Positions 26,476 through 34,117 of a stretch of 64,000 nt of DNA are shown here, one piece after another. Location: the NCBI RefSeq assembly GCF_042653925.1, contig NZ_JBHSFQ010000001.1, forward strand, positions 381,290-445,289, in the 5' to 3' direction. Positions within the stretch are counted from its first letter, which is position 1. Every line of letters starts with the position of its first letter. The DNA comes from Nocardiopsis_B mangrovi (GTDB taxonomy: Bacteria > Actinomycetota > Actinomycetes > Streptosporangiales > Streptosporangiaceae). The notes under the pieces were generated by a model. The model searched no databases. It worked only from the letters and a program-made list of their open reading frames with translations, and was not told the DNA's origin. Both the position numbers and the translations under genes were made by a program.

Positions 26476-27804
26476 GTGGACGTCGTCACCTCAACCACCG
26501 ATCTGGTCGTCGTCGGCCTGGGTTACGTCGGTCTGCCGCTCGCCCAGGAGGCATCCCGTGCCGGTCTGAACGTGACCGGGCTCGATGTCAGCACCCGGGT
26601 CGTCGACGGTCTCGGCTCGGGCACCTCGCACGTCGACGACCTCAGCGGCGACGACCTCGCCGAGATGCTGGCCGCGGGCTTCACTGCCACCACCGACGCC
26701 GCCGTGCTGGGCTCCGCCCGGGCCATCGTGATCTGCGTACCCACGCCGCTGTCGCCCGAGGGCGGCCCCGACCTGGGGGCGGTCACCGCCGCGGCCCGCT
26801 CCATCGCCCAGCACCTGCGGCCGGGCACGCTGGTGGTGCTGGAGTCCACGACCTACCCGGGCACCACCGAGGAGGTCGTCCGGCCGATCCTGGAGGAGTC
26901 GGGCCTGGTCGCCGGCGCCGACTTCCACCTGGCGTTCTCGCCCGAGCGCATCGACCCCGGCAACACCGCGTTCGGGGTGGCCAACACCCCCAAGGTGGTG
27001 GGGGGCCTGACCGACCGCTGCGGCGAACTGGCCGCGGAGTTCTACGGCAAGTTCGTGGGCGACGTCGTCAAGGCGCGGGGCACCCGCGAGGCCGAGATGG
27101 CCAAGCTGCTGGAGAACACCTACCGGCATGTCAACATCGCCCTGGTCAACGAGATGGCGATCTTCTGCCGCGAGCTGGACGTCGACCTGTGGGACGCCAT
27201 CGCCTGCGCGGCGACCAAGCCGTTCGGCTTCCAGGCGTTCTACCCGGGGCCGGGCGTCGGCGGGCACTGCATCCCGATCGACCCCAACTACCTCTCCTAC
27301 AAGGTCAAGACGCTGGGCTACCCGTTCCGGTTCGTGGAGCTGGCGCAGGAGATCAACGCGCGCATGCCCGCCTACGTGCTCCAGCGCGCGCAGGAGCTGC
27401 TGAACGACTCCGGGCTGGCGCTGTCGCGGTCCAAGGTGCTGCTGCTGGGCGTGACCTACAAGGCCAACATCGCCGACCAGCGCGAGTCGCCCGCCCGCCC
27501 GGTGGCGCGCAAGCTCGCCGAGAAGGGCGCCACCCTGGTCTACCACGACCCGCGGGTGGCGGAGTGGTCGGTCAACGGCACCGACGTCCCGCGCGTCGGC
27601 GACCTGGAGCAGGCGCTCCAAGAGGCCGATCTCACCATCCTGCTCACCGACCACAGCGATTACCGGCCCAAGCTGCTCGCGGAGCACGCCCGGCTGCTGC
27701 TGGACACCCGGGGCGTGATGCGCCGGGCCGACGGCGTGGTGGAGCCCGGCGCCGAGCGGCGCATCACCGCGCCCATCACGCGTGCGGGCGTGGAGGTCCT
27801 GTGA
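26476..27804 (+). CDS. wecC: UDP-N-acetyl-D-mannosamine-type nucleotide sugar dehydrogenase
   Basis: A 442-residue protein from GTG 26476, with GAGGGGGAT upstream. The Rossmann motif is VVVGLGYVGLPLAQEASRAG, followed by VICVPTPLSPEGGPDLGAV, LESTTYPGTTEEVV, SPERIDPGNT and KLLENTYRHVNIALVNEMA. The catalytic Cys265 is in GVGGHCIPIDPNYLSYK. The C-terminal domain has VTYKANIADQRESPARPV. This is the UDP-ManNAc/UDP-GlcNAc 6-dehydrogenase branch rather than the UDP-glucose branch. It uses NAD+ for two-step oxidation of the sugar C6. With the epimerase nearby, UDP-ManNAcA is the likely product, a typical building block of teichuronic-type polymers. Confidence 0.85.
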   Translation: MDVVTSTTDLVVVGLGYVGLPLAQEASRAGLNVTGLDVSTRVVDGLGSGTSHVDDLSGDDLAEMLAAGFTATTDAAVLGSARAIVICVPTPLSPEGGPDLGAVTAAARSIAQHLRPGTLVVLESTTYPGTTEEVVRPILEESGLVAGADFHLAFSPERIDPGNTAFGVANTPKVVGGLTDRCGELAAEFYGKFVGDVVKARGTREAEMAKLLENTYRHVNIALVNEMAIFCRELDVDLWDAIACAATKPFGFQAFYPGPGVGGHCIPIDPNYLSYKVKTLGYPFRFVELAQEINARMPAYVLQRAQELLNDSGLALSRSKVLLLGVTYKANIADQRESPARPVARKLAEKGATLVYHDPRVAEWSVNGTDVPRVGDLEQALQEADLTILLTDHSDYRPKLLAEHARLLLDTRGVMRRADGVVEPGAERRITAPITRAGVEVL

Positions 27805-27850
27805 CCCGCTGACCGCCGTACCGCGTTCGACCCGGAACCGCCGTGGGCCA

Positions 27851-28213
27851 GGGGCCCGCGGCGGTCCGTTGCTGTGTGCCCGGTGAGCGCCCGGACCGCC
27901 GGAGCCGGGGCCTGCGCGGGCTCCCCGTTCGCACAGCAGGGGCCCGCGGCGGTCCGCTGCTGTGTGCCCGGTGAGCGCCCGGACCGCCGGAGCCGGGGCC
28001 TGCGCGGGCTCCCCGTTCGCACAGCAGGGGCCCGCGGCGGTCCGCTGCTGTGTGCCCGGTGAGCGCCCGGACCGCCGGAGCCGGGGNNNNNNNNNNNNNN
28101 NNNNNNNNNNNNNNNNNNNNNNNNNNNNNNNNNNNNNNNNNNNNNNNNNNNNNNNNNNNNNNNNNNNNNNNNNNNNNNNNNNGGGGCCTGCGCGGGCTCC
28201 CCGTTCGCCCGGA
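27851..28213. repeat. 88-bp tandem repeat array (partly collapsed)
   Basis: Units start at 27851, 27939 and 28027 with an exact 88-bp period and near identity; a further partial unit follows the gap. Each unit carries a perfect 10-bp inverted repeat, CGGCGGTCCG ... CGGACCGCCG, and a second one, GGAGCC ... GGCTCC. Transcripts would therefore form regularly spaced hairpins. The gap edges (GCCGGGG before, GGGGCCTGCG after) overlap in phase, so the true copy number is unknown. Confidence 0.9.
28087..28182. other. assembly gap (96 N) inside the 88-bp repeat
   Basis: A run of N. Both flanks lie in the same phase of the 88-bp unit and share GGGG, so the gap is a repeat-collapse artefact rather than missing unique sequence. 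Any number of units may be absent. Confidence 0.95.
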
Positions 28214-28357
28214 TTCCGGCGATCCGACCTCTGGATTCACCGGGAGAACCCCTCGGCGTCACTCGCTGATTCACCTGATGTTTCCGGAAGCATTTAGCGT
28301 CCTGTGCAGGCCATATGCCGTCATTCGGTCATCATGGGACGTAGTAGTCGGAAGTGG

Positions 28358-29581
28358 GTGAAACTGCACATGCACGCTCTCGTCGCGACGGTGGTCCACC
28401 ACCCCGAGGACGCGCGCATCCTGCACCGCCAGATTCGCGCCCTCCTCGACGCCGGACACACCGTCACCTACGTCGCACCCTTCCGCGAGCGCGGCGTGAC
28501 GCCGTGGCCCGAGCTGTCGGTGGTCGACGTGCCCCGTGCGGCCGGCCGGCGGCGCCTGCGCGCGCTGCGCGCCGCACGCGCCGCCCTGGCCGAGCACGCC
28601 CCGCAGGCCGATGTCCTGCTCTTCCACGACCCCGAGCTGCTGCTGGCGCTCCCCCGCAACCGGCCCGTGACCATCTGGGACGTGCACGAGGACGCCGCCG
28701 CCGCACTGCTCACCAAGCCGTGGCTGCCCAAGGCGCTGCGCCGGCCCCTCGGGCCGGTCGTGCGCGGCTTCGAGCGGCGCGCCGAACGGCGCATGCACCT
28801 GCTGCTGGCCGAAGAGGGCTACCGCGACCGGTTCGAGCGCAGCCACCCCGTGGTGCCCAACACCACCTACGTCCCCGAGCGGCCGGCCCGCCGCCCCGGC
28901 ACCGACCGCGTGGTCTACCTCGGCCACCTCTCCACCGCCCGAGGCGCCCGCGAACTGGTCGAGCTGGGCCGGATCCTCCAGCCGCACGGTGTGAAGGTGG
29001 AGGTCATCGGCGCCGCCGACGGCGCGACCAAGCCGCTGCTGCGCGCCGCCCAGCAGGAAGGGGCGGTCCACTGGTACGGGTTCGTCCCCAACGACCAGGC
29101 GCTGCGGATGGTCAGCGGGGCGCTGGCCGGCATCAGCCTGCTCCACGACACCCCGAACTACCGGCACTCCATGCCGACCAAGGTGATCGAGTACATGGCC
29201 CACGGGCTGCCCGTCATCACCTCGCCCACCCCGGTGGCGGCCCGGCTGGTCAACGGGCGCCCGGAGGGCGACTCCGGCCTGGTCGTGCCCTACAATGACG
29301 CGGCCGCGGCGGCCGACGCGGTCCTACGGCTGCGCTCGGACCCGCCGCTGCGCAACCGGCTGGCCACCACCGGGCACGCCATCGCGCGGTCGGAGTTCCA
29401 CTGGCCCACGCAGGCCGTCCAGTTCGTCCAGCAGCTGGAGGAGTGGGTCCAGGCGGCGCAGGGCAGCCAGGCCGAGGGCGCCGGCGTGCGACTGCCGCAC
29501 CAGGCCACGGGCCCCGCCGGGACGCCGCAGCGCACGCCCAGGCCGTTCCCGCTGGTCGGCCCCGCCACATCGGAGCGGTGA
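28358..29581 (+). CDS. GT4-family glycosyltransferase
   Basis: A 407-residue protein from GTG 28358; ATG 28370 or GTG 28304 are alternatives and no strong Shine-Dalgarno decides. It starts VKLHMHALVATVVHHPEDARILH. Further blocks are TIWDVHEDAAAAL, RVVYLGHLSTARGARELVELG, VKVEVIGAADGATKPLLRAA, VHWYGFVPNDQALRMVSGALAGISLLHD and SMPTKVIEYMAHGLPVITSPTPVA, a retaining GT-B donor site. The last 50 residues are disordered. The gene lies alone on the plus strand after the 88-bp repeat array, inside the envelope locus. The specific sugar transferred is unknown. Confidence 0.8.
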   Translation: MKLHMHALVATVVHHPEDARILHRQIRALLDAGHTVTYVAPFRERGVTPWPELSVVDVPRAAGRRRLRALRAARAALAEHAPQADVLLFHDPELLLALPRNRPVTIWDVHEDAAAALLTKPWLPKALRRPLGPVVRGFERRAERRMHLLLAEEGYRDRFERSHPVVPNTTYVPERPARRPGTDRVVYLGHLSTARGARELVELGRILQPHGVKVEVIGAADGATKPLLRAAQQEGAVHWYGFVPNDQALRMVSGALAGISLLHDTPNYRHSMPTKVIEYMAHGLPVITSPTPVAARLVNGRPEGDSGLVVPYNDAAAAADAVLRLRSDPPLRNRLATTGHAIARSEFHWPTQAVQFVQQLEEWVQAAQGSQAEGAGVRLPHQATGPAGTPQRTPRPFPLVGPATSER

Positions 29582-29690
29582 GGCGGCCCGGACCCCCGGC
29601 ACGCTCCCCAACCGCGGAAACCAACCGCCCGGACCCGCCCGGACCCGCTCAATGCGGTCCCGGGCCGGGCCATGCGTGGAAGCCGACGGG

Positions 29691-30680
29691 TCAGATGATC
29701 GGCGGGCGCCCCATGCGGGTCATGCGCCAAGCGGTGCGCCACGAGATGGGCGCGCGGGGACCGGAGTCCTCGCGCCAGCCCTCGCGGAAGCCCTGGAACC
29801 AGGCCCGCAGCGAGGTGGCCGACCGCTCGCGCAGCAGCGTGATCCCCACCCACGTGCCCAGGTAGGCGACCGCCAGCGGCCACGGCAGGTTGCGCCGCGC
29901 CAGCCACACCCGGTTGCGGGCGTTGAGCCGGAAGAAGTCGGCGTGCCGGGTGGGCGCGACGGCCGGGTGGTACATGACGGCGTCGGCGTCGTACTCGATG
30001 TCGTACCCGGCGTCGAGGATGCGCCAGGCGAGGTCGGTCTCCTCGTGGGCGTAGAAGAACCCGCCGGGCAGCCCCCCGCCCTTTTCGAAGGCCTCGCGGC
30101 GGATCGCGCACGCGCCGCCCAGGAAGGTCGTGACCCGGCTGGACCGCTGCGGGTCGCCGACGCGCAGCCGCGGCACGTGCCGGCGCTGGTCGGGTCCGCC
30201 GTCGGGGTCGGCGATGCGGAAGGACAGCGCGCCCAGAGCGGGTTCGCCGGTGAACCGGCCCGCGACGTGGTGGGCGAGGTCGCGCGAGCGGTACCAGCCG
30301 TCGTCGTCCAGGAACAGGATGATGTCGCCGGTGGCGGCCTTGACCCCGTGGTTGCGCCCCTCGGGGATGCCGACGTTCTCGGGCAGCCGCACCGTGATGA
30401 CGCCGTCGGGCAGCTCGGGAAGGTCGGCGCCGTTGCCCACGACGATGACCTCGACGTCGGCGTCCTCCTGCTCGAACACGCTGGTGATGGCGCGGCGCAG
30501 CTCAGCGGGGCGGTTGCCCATGGTGAGCAGCACGCAGGAGATCCTCATCCGCTGCGGGCCGTTCAGGGCCGCATGCTCGGCGTGCGCGGAGACACCGGTG
30601 TCGCCGGTCGCGCCGGAGAGCCGGGTGTCCGTGCCCTGCGGCTCGGTCGCGGGCAGGTCCGGGGATACGGGACTGGTCAT
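29691..30680 (-). CDS. GT2-family glycosyltransferase
   Basis: A 329-residue protein from ATG 30680; the homologous part begins at Met 30548 (MRISCVLLTMGNRPAEL), so that start cannot be excluded. The GT-A domain has VIVVGNGADLPEL, NVGIPEGRNHGVKAATGDIILFLDDD (DXD-like) and FLGGACAIRREAFEKGG. The acceptor-site motif HEETDLAWRILDAG closes the domain. A hydrophobic helix (PLAVAYLGTWVGITLL) and an amphipathic C-terminus may attach it to the membrane. The family resembles rhamnosyl- and galactofuranosyl-type transferases of capsule loci. It is the most downstream gene of the minus-strand run that includes the CDP-alcohol phosphotransferase, 235 bp below it. Confidence 0.8.
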   Translation of the reverse strand: MTSPVSPDLPATEPQGTDTRLSGATGDTGVSAHAEHAALNGPQRMRISCVLLTMGNRPAELRRAITSVFEQEDADVEVIVVGNGADLPELPDGVITVRLPENVGIPEGRNHGVKAATGDIILFLDDDGWYRSRDLAHHVAGRFTGEPALGALSFRIADPDGGPDQRRHVPRLRVGDPQRSSRVTTFLGGACAIRREAFEKGGGLPGGFFYAHEETDLAWRILDAGYDIEYDADAVMYHPAVAPTRHADFFRLNARNRVWLARRNLPWPLAVAYLGTWVGITLLRERSATSLRAWFQGFREGWREDSGPRAPISWRTAWRMTRMGRPPII

Positions 30681-30783
30681 GAGCACCGTTCAGACATGGC
30701 TACGGGATGGACGGGAGTCGACGATCGCATGTCAAGGCTAACGGAAGGATAAACCCGCGTTTGCGAACGCCACGGCCCGGGGA

Positions 30784-30883
30784 GCGGTGCGGCCCCCGTC
30801 GGAAGGGACCGGCACCGCCGCTGTTCTGCGGTCTTGCCCCGCGCGGCGGCGGTGCGGCCCCCGTCGGAAAGGACCGGCACCGC
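30784..30883. repeat. 35-bp direct repeat with internal hairpin, two copies
   Basis: The copies at 30784-30818 and 30849-30883 differ at one base. Each is bounded by GCGGTGC and GCACCGC, a 7-bp inverted repeat, so each copy can fold into a stem-loop. They lie between the GT2 and CDP-alcohol phosphotransferase genes and may attenuate or terminate the minus-strand operon. Confidence 0.7.
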
Positions 30884-30915
30884 CCACCACCTGCGGAATC
30901 GCCCCGTGATGGGGG

Positions 30916-31686
30916 TTACTCCAGCCGCCGCGACGCCAGCACACTGACCAGGTGCAGCACGGTCTGCAGCGCCGCCACCGCGACGCACACGGCCATGAGC
31001 ACCTGTGTGGCGAGCAGGTCGCCGCGGAACGCGTCGACGACCGCGACGACCGCCACGAGGATGGACAGCTCCACGGCCTGGATGACGCGGTGGAACCGCA
31101 GCGCCGACGCGGCCTTGCGGGCCAGGCCCAGCCCCGCGGAGCGCGGCTGCATGGCCGAGTCGGCGACCTTCTCGGGCAGCCCGGCCTTGGCGCGGGCGAC
31201 CACTACGTTGTCGGTCTCGACCTTGATCAGAGCGGCGCCCAGGGCGGCGGCCATCCCCGCGATCACCCAGCCGCCGGCCGCGAACTCCCCCTGGGCGCGG
31301 ATGCCGAGCCCGATCAGCAGGGCGATCTCGGAGAGGTAGTGGCCGATGCGGTCGAGGTAGATGCCCGCGACGCTGGTGCGGCCGGTGTAGCGGGCGACCT
31401 CGCCGTCGGAGCAGTCCAGCAGCAGGTAGATCTGGATCAGCACGAGCGCGAGCAGCGCCGACCAGAGGTCGCCGAACGCCAGGACCACCCCTGACAGCAC
31501 GCCGAACGCCATCATCAGGTAGGTGATGGGGTTCGGCGCGACGCCGAGGCGGATGAACGCCGCGCTCACATAGGGGGAGATGTCGCGCATGTAGAGGCGG
31601 CCGGCCCAGTGCTCCTCGTTGACGCGCTCCTTGATGCCCTCGGGCTGGCCTCCCGCGCGGACCTCAGCGACCGACGGTCTTGACAT
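30916..31686 (-). CDS. CDP-alcohol phosphotransferase family membrane protein
   Basis: A 256-residue integral membrane protein with about six hydrophobic segments. The CDP-OH-P signature is D91-x2-D94-G95-x2-A98-R99-x8-G108-x3-D112-x3-H116 (DCSDGEVARYTGRTSVAGIY then LDRIGH). The fourth aspartate of the canonical motif, assigned as catalytic base, is replaced by His. Such enzymes transfer a phospho-alcohol from a CDP-alcohol, or use one as acceptor, at the membrane. ATG 31686 overlaps the upstream G1PDH-like gene by 23 bp, so the two are translationally coupled. Its neighbours (LicC-like nucleotidyltransferase, G1PDH-like enzyme) suggest a CDP-polyol substrate rather than phospholipid synthesis. 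Confidence 0.85.
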   Translation of the reverse strand: MSRPSVAEVRAGGQPEGIKERVNEEHWAGRLYMRDISPYVSAAFIRLGVAPNPITYLMMAFGVLSGVVLAFGDLWSALLALVLIQIYLLLDCSDGEVARYTGRTSVAGIYLDRIGHYLSEIALLIGLGIRAQGEFAAGGWVIAGMAAALGAALIKVETDNVVVARAKAGLPEKVADSAMQPRSAGLGLARKAASALRFHRVIQAVELSILVAVVAVVDAFRGDLLATQVLMAVCVAVAALQTVLHLVSVLASRRLE

Positions 31687-32731
31687 ATTCACCGACGCTC
31701 CGCCGAATCTCGTCCTCGGATAGGGCAAGGTGCTCCAGGACCGTGTACCGGCCCGGGCGGGTCTCGGGCGCGTAGACCACGGCCCGTGCGAACTGCTCGT
31801 CGTCGAGGCCGATCTCGGCGGGGACCACGGGCAGCTCGTGGCGGAGCAGGCAGGCGCGGATGTCGTGCATGGTGGCCTCGCCCTCGCCCTGGTGGCGGCT
31901 GCGCAGGAAGAACGCGAAGAGGGCGCCCACACCGGCCAGCTCGCCGTGGTTGCTCACGCCGGGGTAGAGGTGGGTGATGGCGTGCAGGATCTCGTGGCAG
32001 GCCCCGCTCGCGGGGCGGCTGGAGCCGGCCACCGACATCGCCATGCCCGACAGCACCAGCGCCTCGGCCAGCACGGTCAGGAACTCCTCGGACTCCACGG
32101 AGTCGGTGCGGTGCAGCACGGCCGCCGCCGCGACCCGGGCGAAGGTGACGGCCATGCCGTCGACCGGCTCGCCCTGCTCGCGGCCCGCCAGCTCCCAGTC
32201 GGCGATGGCCGACAGGTTGCTGACGACGTCGCCGATCCCGGACCGGACCAGGCGCTGCGGGGCGGCCTGGACGTAGTCCACGTCGATGACCACGGCGATC
32301 GGCATGGAGACCCCGTAGGACCCCTTGCCGCTCTCGTGCTCCAGCGACGCGGTCGGCGACGCGATGCCGTCGTGGGCCAGGTTGGTGGCCACCGCCACCA
32401 TGGGGATGCCCGCCATGGAGGCGGCGAACTTGGTGACGTCGATGGTCTTGCCGCCGCCGATCCCGGCCACGGCCTCATAGGCGCCGGAGCGCAGCTTCTT
32501 GCCCAGCTCCGTCGCGACGTCGATGCTGCCGCCCTCGACCCGGAACACCTCGCAGTTGGGGAGGTCGAGGTCGGCCCCGATCTGGGCGCCCTGTCCCGGG
32601 CCCACCGCGACGGCGATGCGGCCCTCGGTGGCGATCCGCCGGTCGGCGAGCACCGACCCCAGGGAGGCGATGGCGCCGCGCCGCACGTCGATCGTCAGGG
32701 GGGACGGGAGCATGCGGGCTAGTAGCGGCAT
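31664..32731 (-). CDS. sn-glycerol-1-phosphate dehydrogenase-like (iron-containing alcohol dehydrogenase superfamily)
   Basis: A 355-residue protein. The nucleotide-binding block is AVAGIGGGKTIDVTKFAA. HDGIASPTASLEHE is the hallmark substrate segment of the AraM/EgsA G1P dehydrogenase branch. Metal ligands are expected in GSSRPASGACHEILHAITH and GVSNHGELAGVGALF. The enzyme would reduce dihydroxyacetone phosphate, or a related ketose phosphate, to sn-glycerol-1-phosphate, the stereoisomer opposite to normal bacterial G3P. ATG 32731 lies inside the nucleotidyltransferase gene (13-bp overlap), and its own 3' end overlaps the CDP-alcohol phosphotransferase start. This tight coupling argues that the three work in one pathway. 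The exact substrate is not proven by sequence. Confidence 0.8.
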   Translation of the reverse strand: MPLLARMLPSPLTIDVRRGAIASLGSVLADRRIATEGRIAVAVGPGQGAQIGADLDLPNCEVFRVEGGSIDVATELGKKLRSGAYEAVAGIGGGKTIDVTKFAASMAGIPMVAVATNLAHDGIASPTASLEHESGKGSYGVSMPIAVVIDVDYVQAAPQRLVRSGIGDVVSNLSAIADWELAGREQGEPVDGMAVTFARVAAAAVLHRTDSVESEEFLTVLAEALVLSGMAMSVAGSSRPASGACHEILHAITHLYPGVSNHGELAGVGALFAFFLRSRHQGEGEATMHDIRACLLRHELPVVPAEIGLDDEQFARAVVYAPETRPGRYTVLEHLALSEDEIRRSVGEYVKTVGR

Positions 32732-33450
32732 GCGATCTCCCGCGCGCGGTTCAGGTCGTCGTGGTTGTCCACCTCGACCCAGTCGACCTTGCCGATCGGG
32801 GCGACCGCGACCTTGCCGCCGCGGTTCACCAGCTCCTGGTAGCCGTCCTCGTAGTACAACTGGGGGTCGCGCTCCCAGGTGGTCTTCAGCGCGTCGGCGA
32901 GGCGGTCGGCGAGGCCGCCCTCGATGAGGGTGGCGCCGATGTACTCGCCCGCGGCGATGGCCGGGTCCATGAGCTTGGTGATGGTGGCCAGGTGCCCGGA
33001 GGCGTCCAGGGTCACCTTCATCTCCTCGTCCGCGAGGGTTTTCGCGTCGTCCACCGCGAGGAGCAGCTCCGGCCCCCGGGCGGCGAGTAGCGTTTCCTCG
33101 ACGCTGACCGGGTGGACGGTGTCGCCGTTGACAAGCAGGACGCCCTCGGCGAAGTACTCGCGGGCGGTCCACAGGGAGTAGGCGTTGTTCCACTCCTCGG
33201 CCTTGTCGTTATAGGCCAGGGTGAGCTTGACGCCGTGGCGGGCCTCCAGGGCCTCCTTGCGCTCCTCGACCGCTTCGGAGCGGTATCCCACGACCACGAC
33301 GACGTCGGTCAGGCCGACCTCGGCGAGGTTGTGCAGGGAGATGTCCATGATGGTGGTGTCACCATCGACCGGCACCAGTGCCTTGGGCAGGGTGTCGGTG
33401 TACGGGCGCAGTCGGCGGCCCGCTCCCGCGGCAAGTACCATCCCGAGCAT
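32719..33450 (-). CDS. LicC-like CTP:phosphate nucleotidyltransferase
   Basis: A 243-residue NTP-transferase. The signature loop is VLAAGAGRRLRPYTDTLPKALVPV, followed by VVVVGYRSEAVEERKEALEA and the LicC-type segment LAYNDKAEEWNNAYSLWTAREYF. The metal/nucleotide Asp is in LLVNGDTVHP, and the C-terminal block is VDWVEVDNHDDLNRAREI. Relatives make CDP-choline or other CDP-/NDP-activated small phosphates. AAGGAGGA lies 10 nt before ATG 33450 and overlaps the stop region of the preceding gene; the 3' end overlaps the G1PDH-like gene. It probably activates the product of that dehydrogenase (for example to CDP-glycerol) for the CDP-alcohol phosphotransferase. Confidence 0.82.
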   Translation of the reverse strand: MLGMVLAAGAGRRLRPYTDTLPKALVPVDGDTTIMDISLHNLAEVGLTDVVVVVGYRSEAVEERKEALEARHGVKLTLAYNDKAEEWNNAYSLWTAREYFAEGVLLVNGDTVHPVSVEETLLAARGPELLLAVDDAKTLADEEMKVTLDASGHLATITKLMDPAIAAGEYIGATLIEGGLADRLADALKTTWERDPQLYYEDGYQELVNRGGKVAVAPIGKVDWVEVDNHDDLNRAREIACRY

Positions 33451-33466
33451 GTAGGCGCCTTCCTCC

Positions 33467-34114
33467 TTAGGTCGTGGAGGCGTCCATGCCTCCCCGTTCG
33501 TTTCGCGGCGGGTCCTCATACGGTGCGACCGGGGTCGCCGACCAGCTCGCCGTGGTCTCCCAGACGAGCAGGACCACGAGGTGGCCGGTGAGCACACCGT
33601 AGGTGAACGGCAGCCAGCCCAGCGCACCGCCGATGGCGACGAGCAGCATCCGGCCGTCCCATCCGAGCATCGCCCGGACGGCCCAGCCGGGGGGGCGGGT
33701 CCCGCACCGTGCCCGGTGGACGGAGTCGCGGTGGTGGAGCACGACCGCTGTCAAGAGTACGAAGACCAGCGGGCCCGGTACGCCCGATCCGTAGCCGAGC
33801 GCGAGTAGGTAAAGGTACTCGGTTCCGCGGAGGACCGGCGGGACCATCCAATCAAACCGTCCGTCATGCGGATGCCCAGAGGCCACCCCCGAGAGCAGGA
33901 GGGCCGCAACCGGTGCGAACAGGGTAATGCCTGACGCGTGGCCGATCCCGGCCACCAGGAGCACCCCCGTGACCATGGCTCCGGCCAACGCGGGCAGCAG
34001 CGGCGGGAGCGCCCCGGGCGCGAACCTCCCCAAACCAGTACTCAAGTGACCATCATCACGGAGAAAACGCAGGTCAGGACGGTGCGTATCGGGATCCGAC
34101 GGGGGCACGCCCAT
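33467..34114 (-). CDS. membrane protein, DUF5941-like C-terminal part
   Basis: A 215-residue membrane protein with about five hydrophobic segments (LLPALAGAMVTGVLLVAGIG; ITLFAPVAALLLSGVAS; YLYLLALGYGSG; VFVLLTAVVLHH). It then has HRARCGTRPPGWAVRAMLGWDGRML, which resembles the DUF5941 region of large actinobacterial proteins fused to CDP-alcohol phosphotransferase-like domains. GAGGTAG lies just upstream of ATG 34114, and the stop of the preceding gene is only 3 bp before it. Here the large protein appears to be encoded as two consecutive genes. The function is unknown, but it is operonic with the LicC/G1PDH/CDP-alcohol module. Confidence 0.65.
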   Translation of the reverse strand: MGVPPSDPDTHRPDLRFLRDDGHLSTGLGRFAPGALPPLLPALAGAMVTGVLLVAGIGHASGITLFAPVAALLLSGVASGHPHDGRFDWMVPPVLRGTEYLYLLALGYGSGVPGPLVFVLLTAVVLHHRDSVHRARCGTRPPGWAVRAMLGWDGRMLLVAIGGALGWLPFTYGVLTGHLVVLLVWETTASWSATPVAPYEDPPRNERGGMDASTT

Positions 34115-34117
34115 GCT

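Larger units (their letters stand above)
27805..28357. other. intergenic region with tandem repeat and N gap
   Basis: No gene is seen between the dehydrogenase and the next GT4 gene. The region is dominated by an 88-bp tandem repeat interrupted by an assembly gap. About 170 bp of ordinary, somewhat AT-richer sequence before the GT4 start (28215-28357) probably holds its promoter. Confidence 0.6.
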
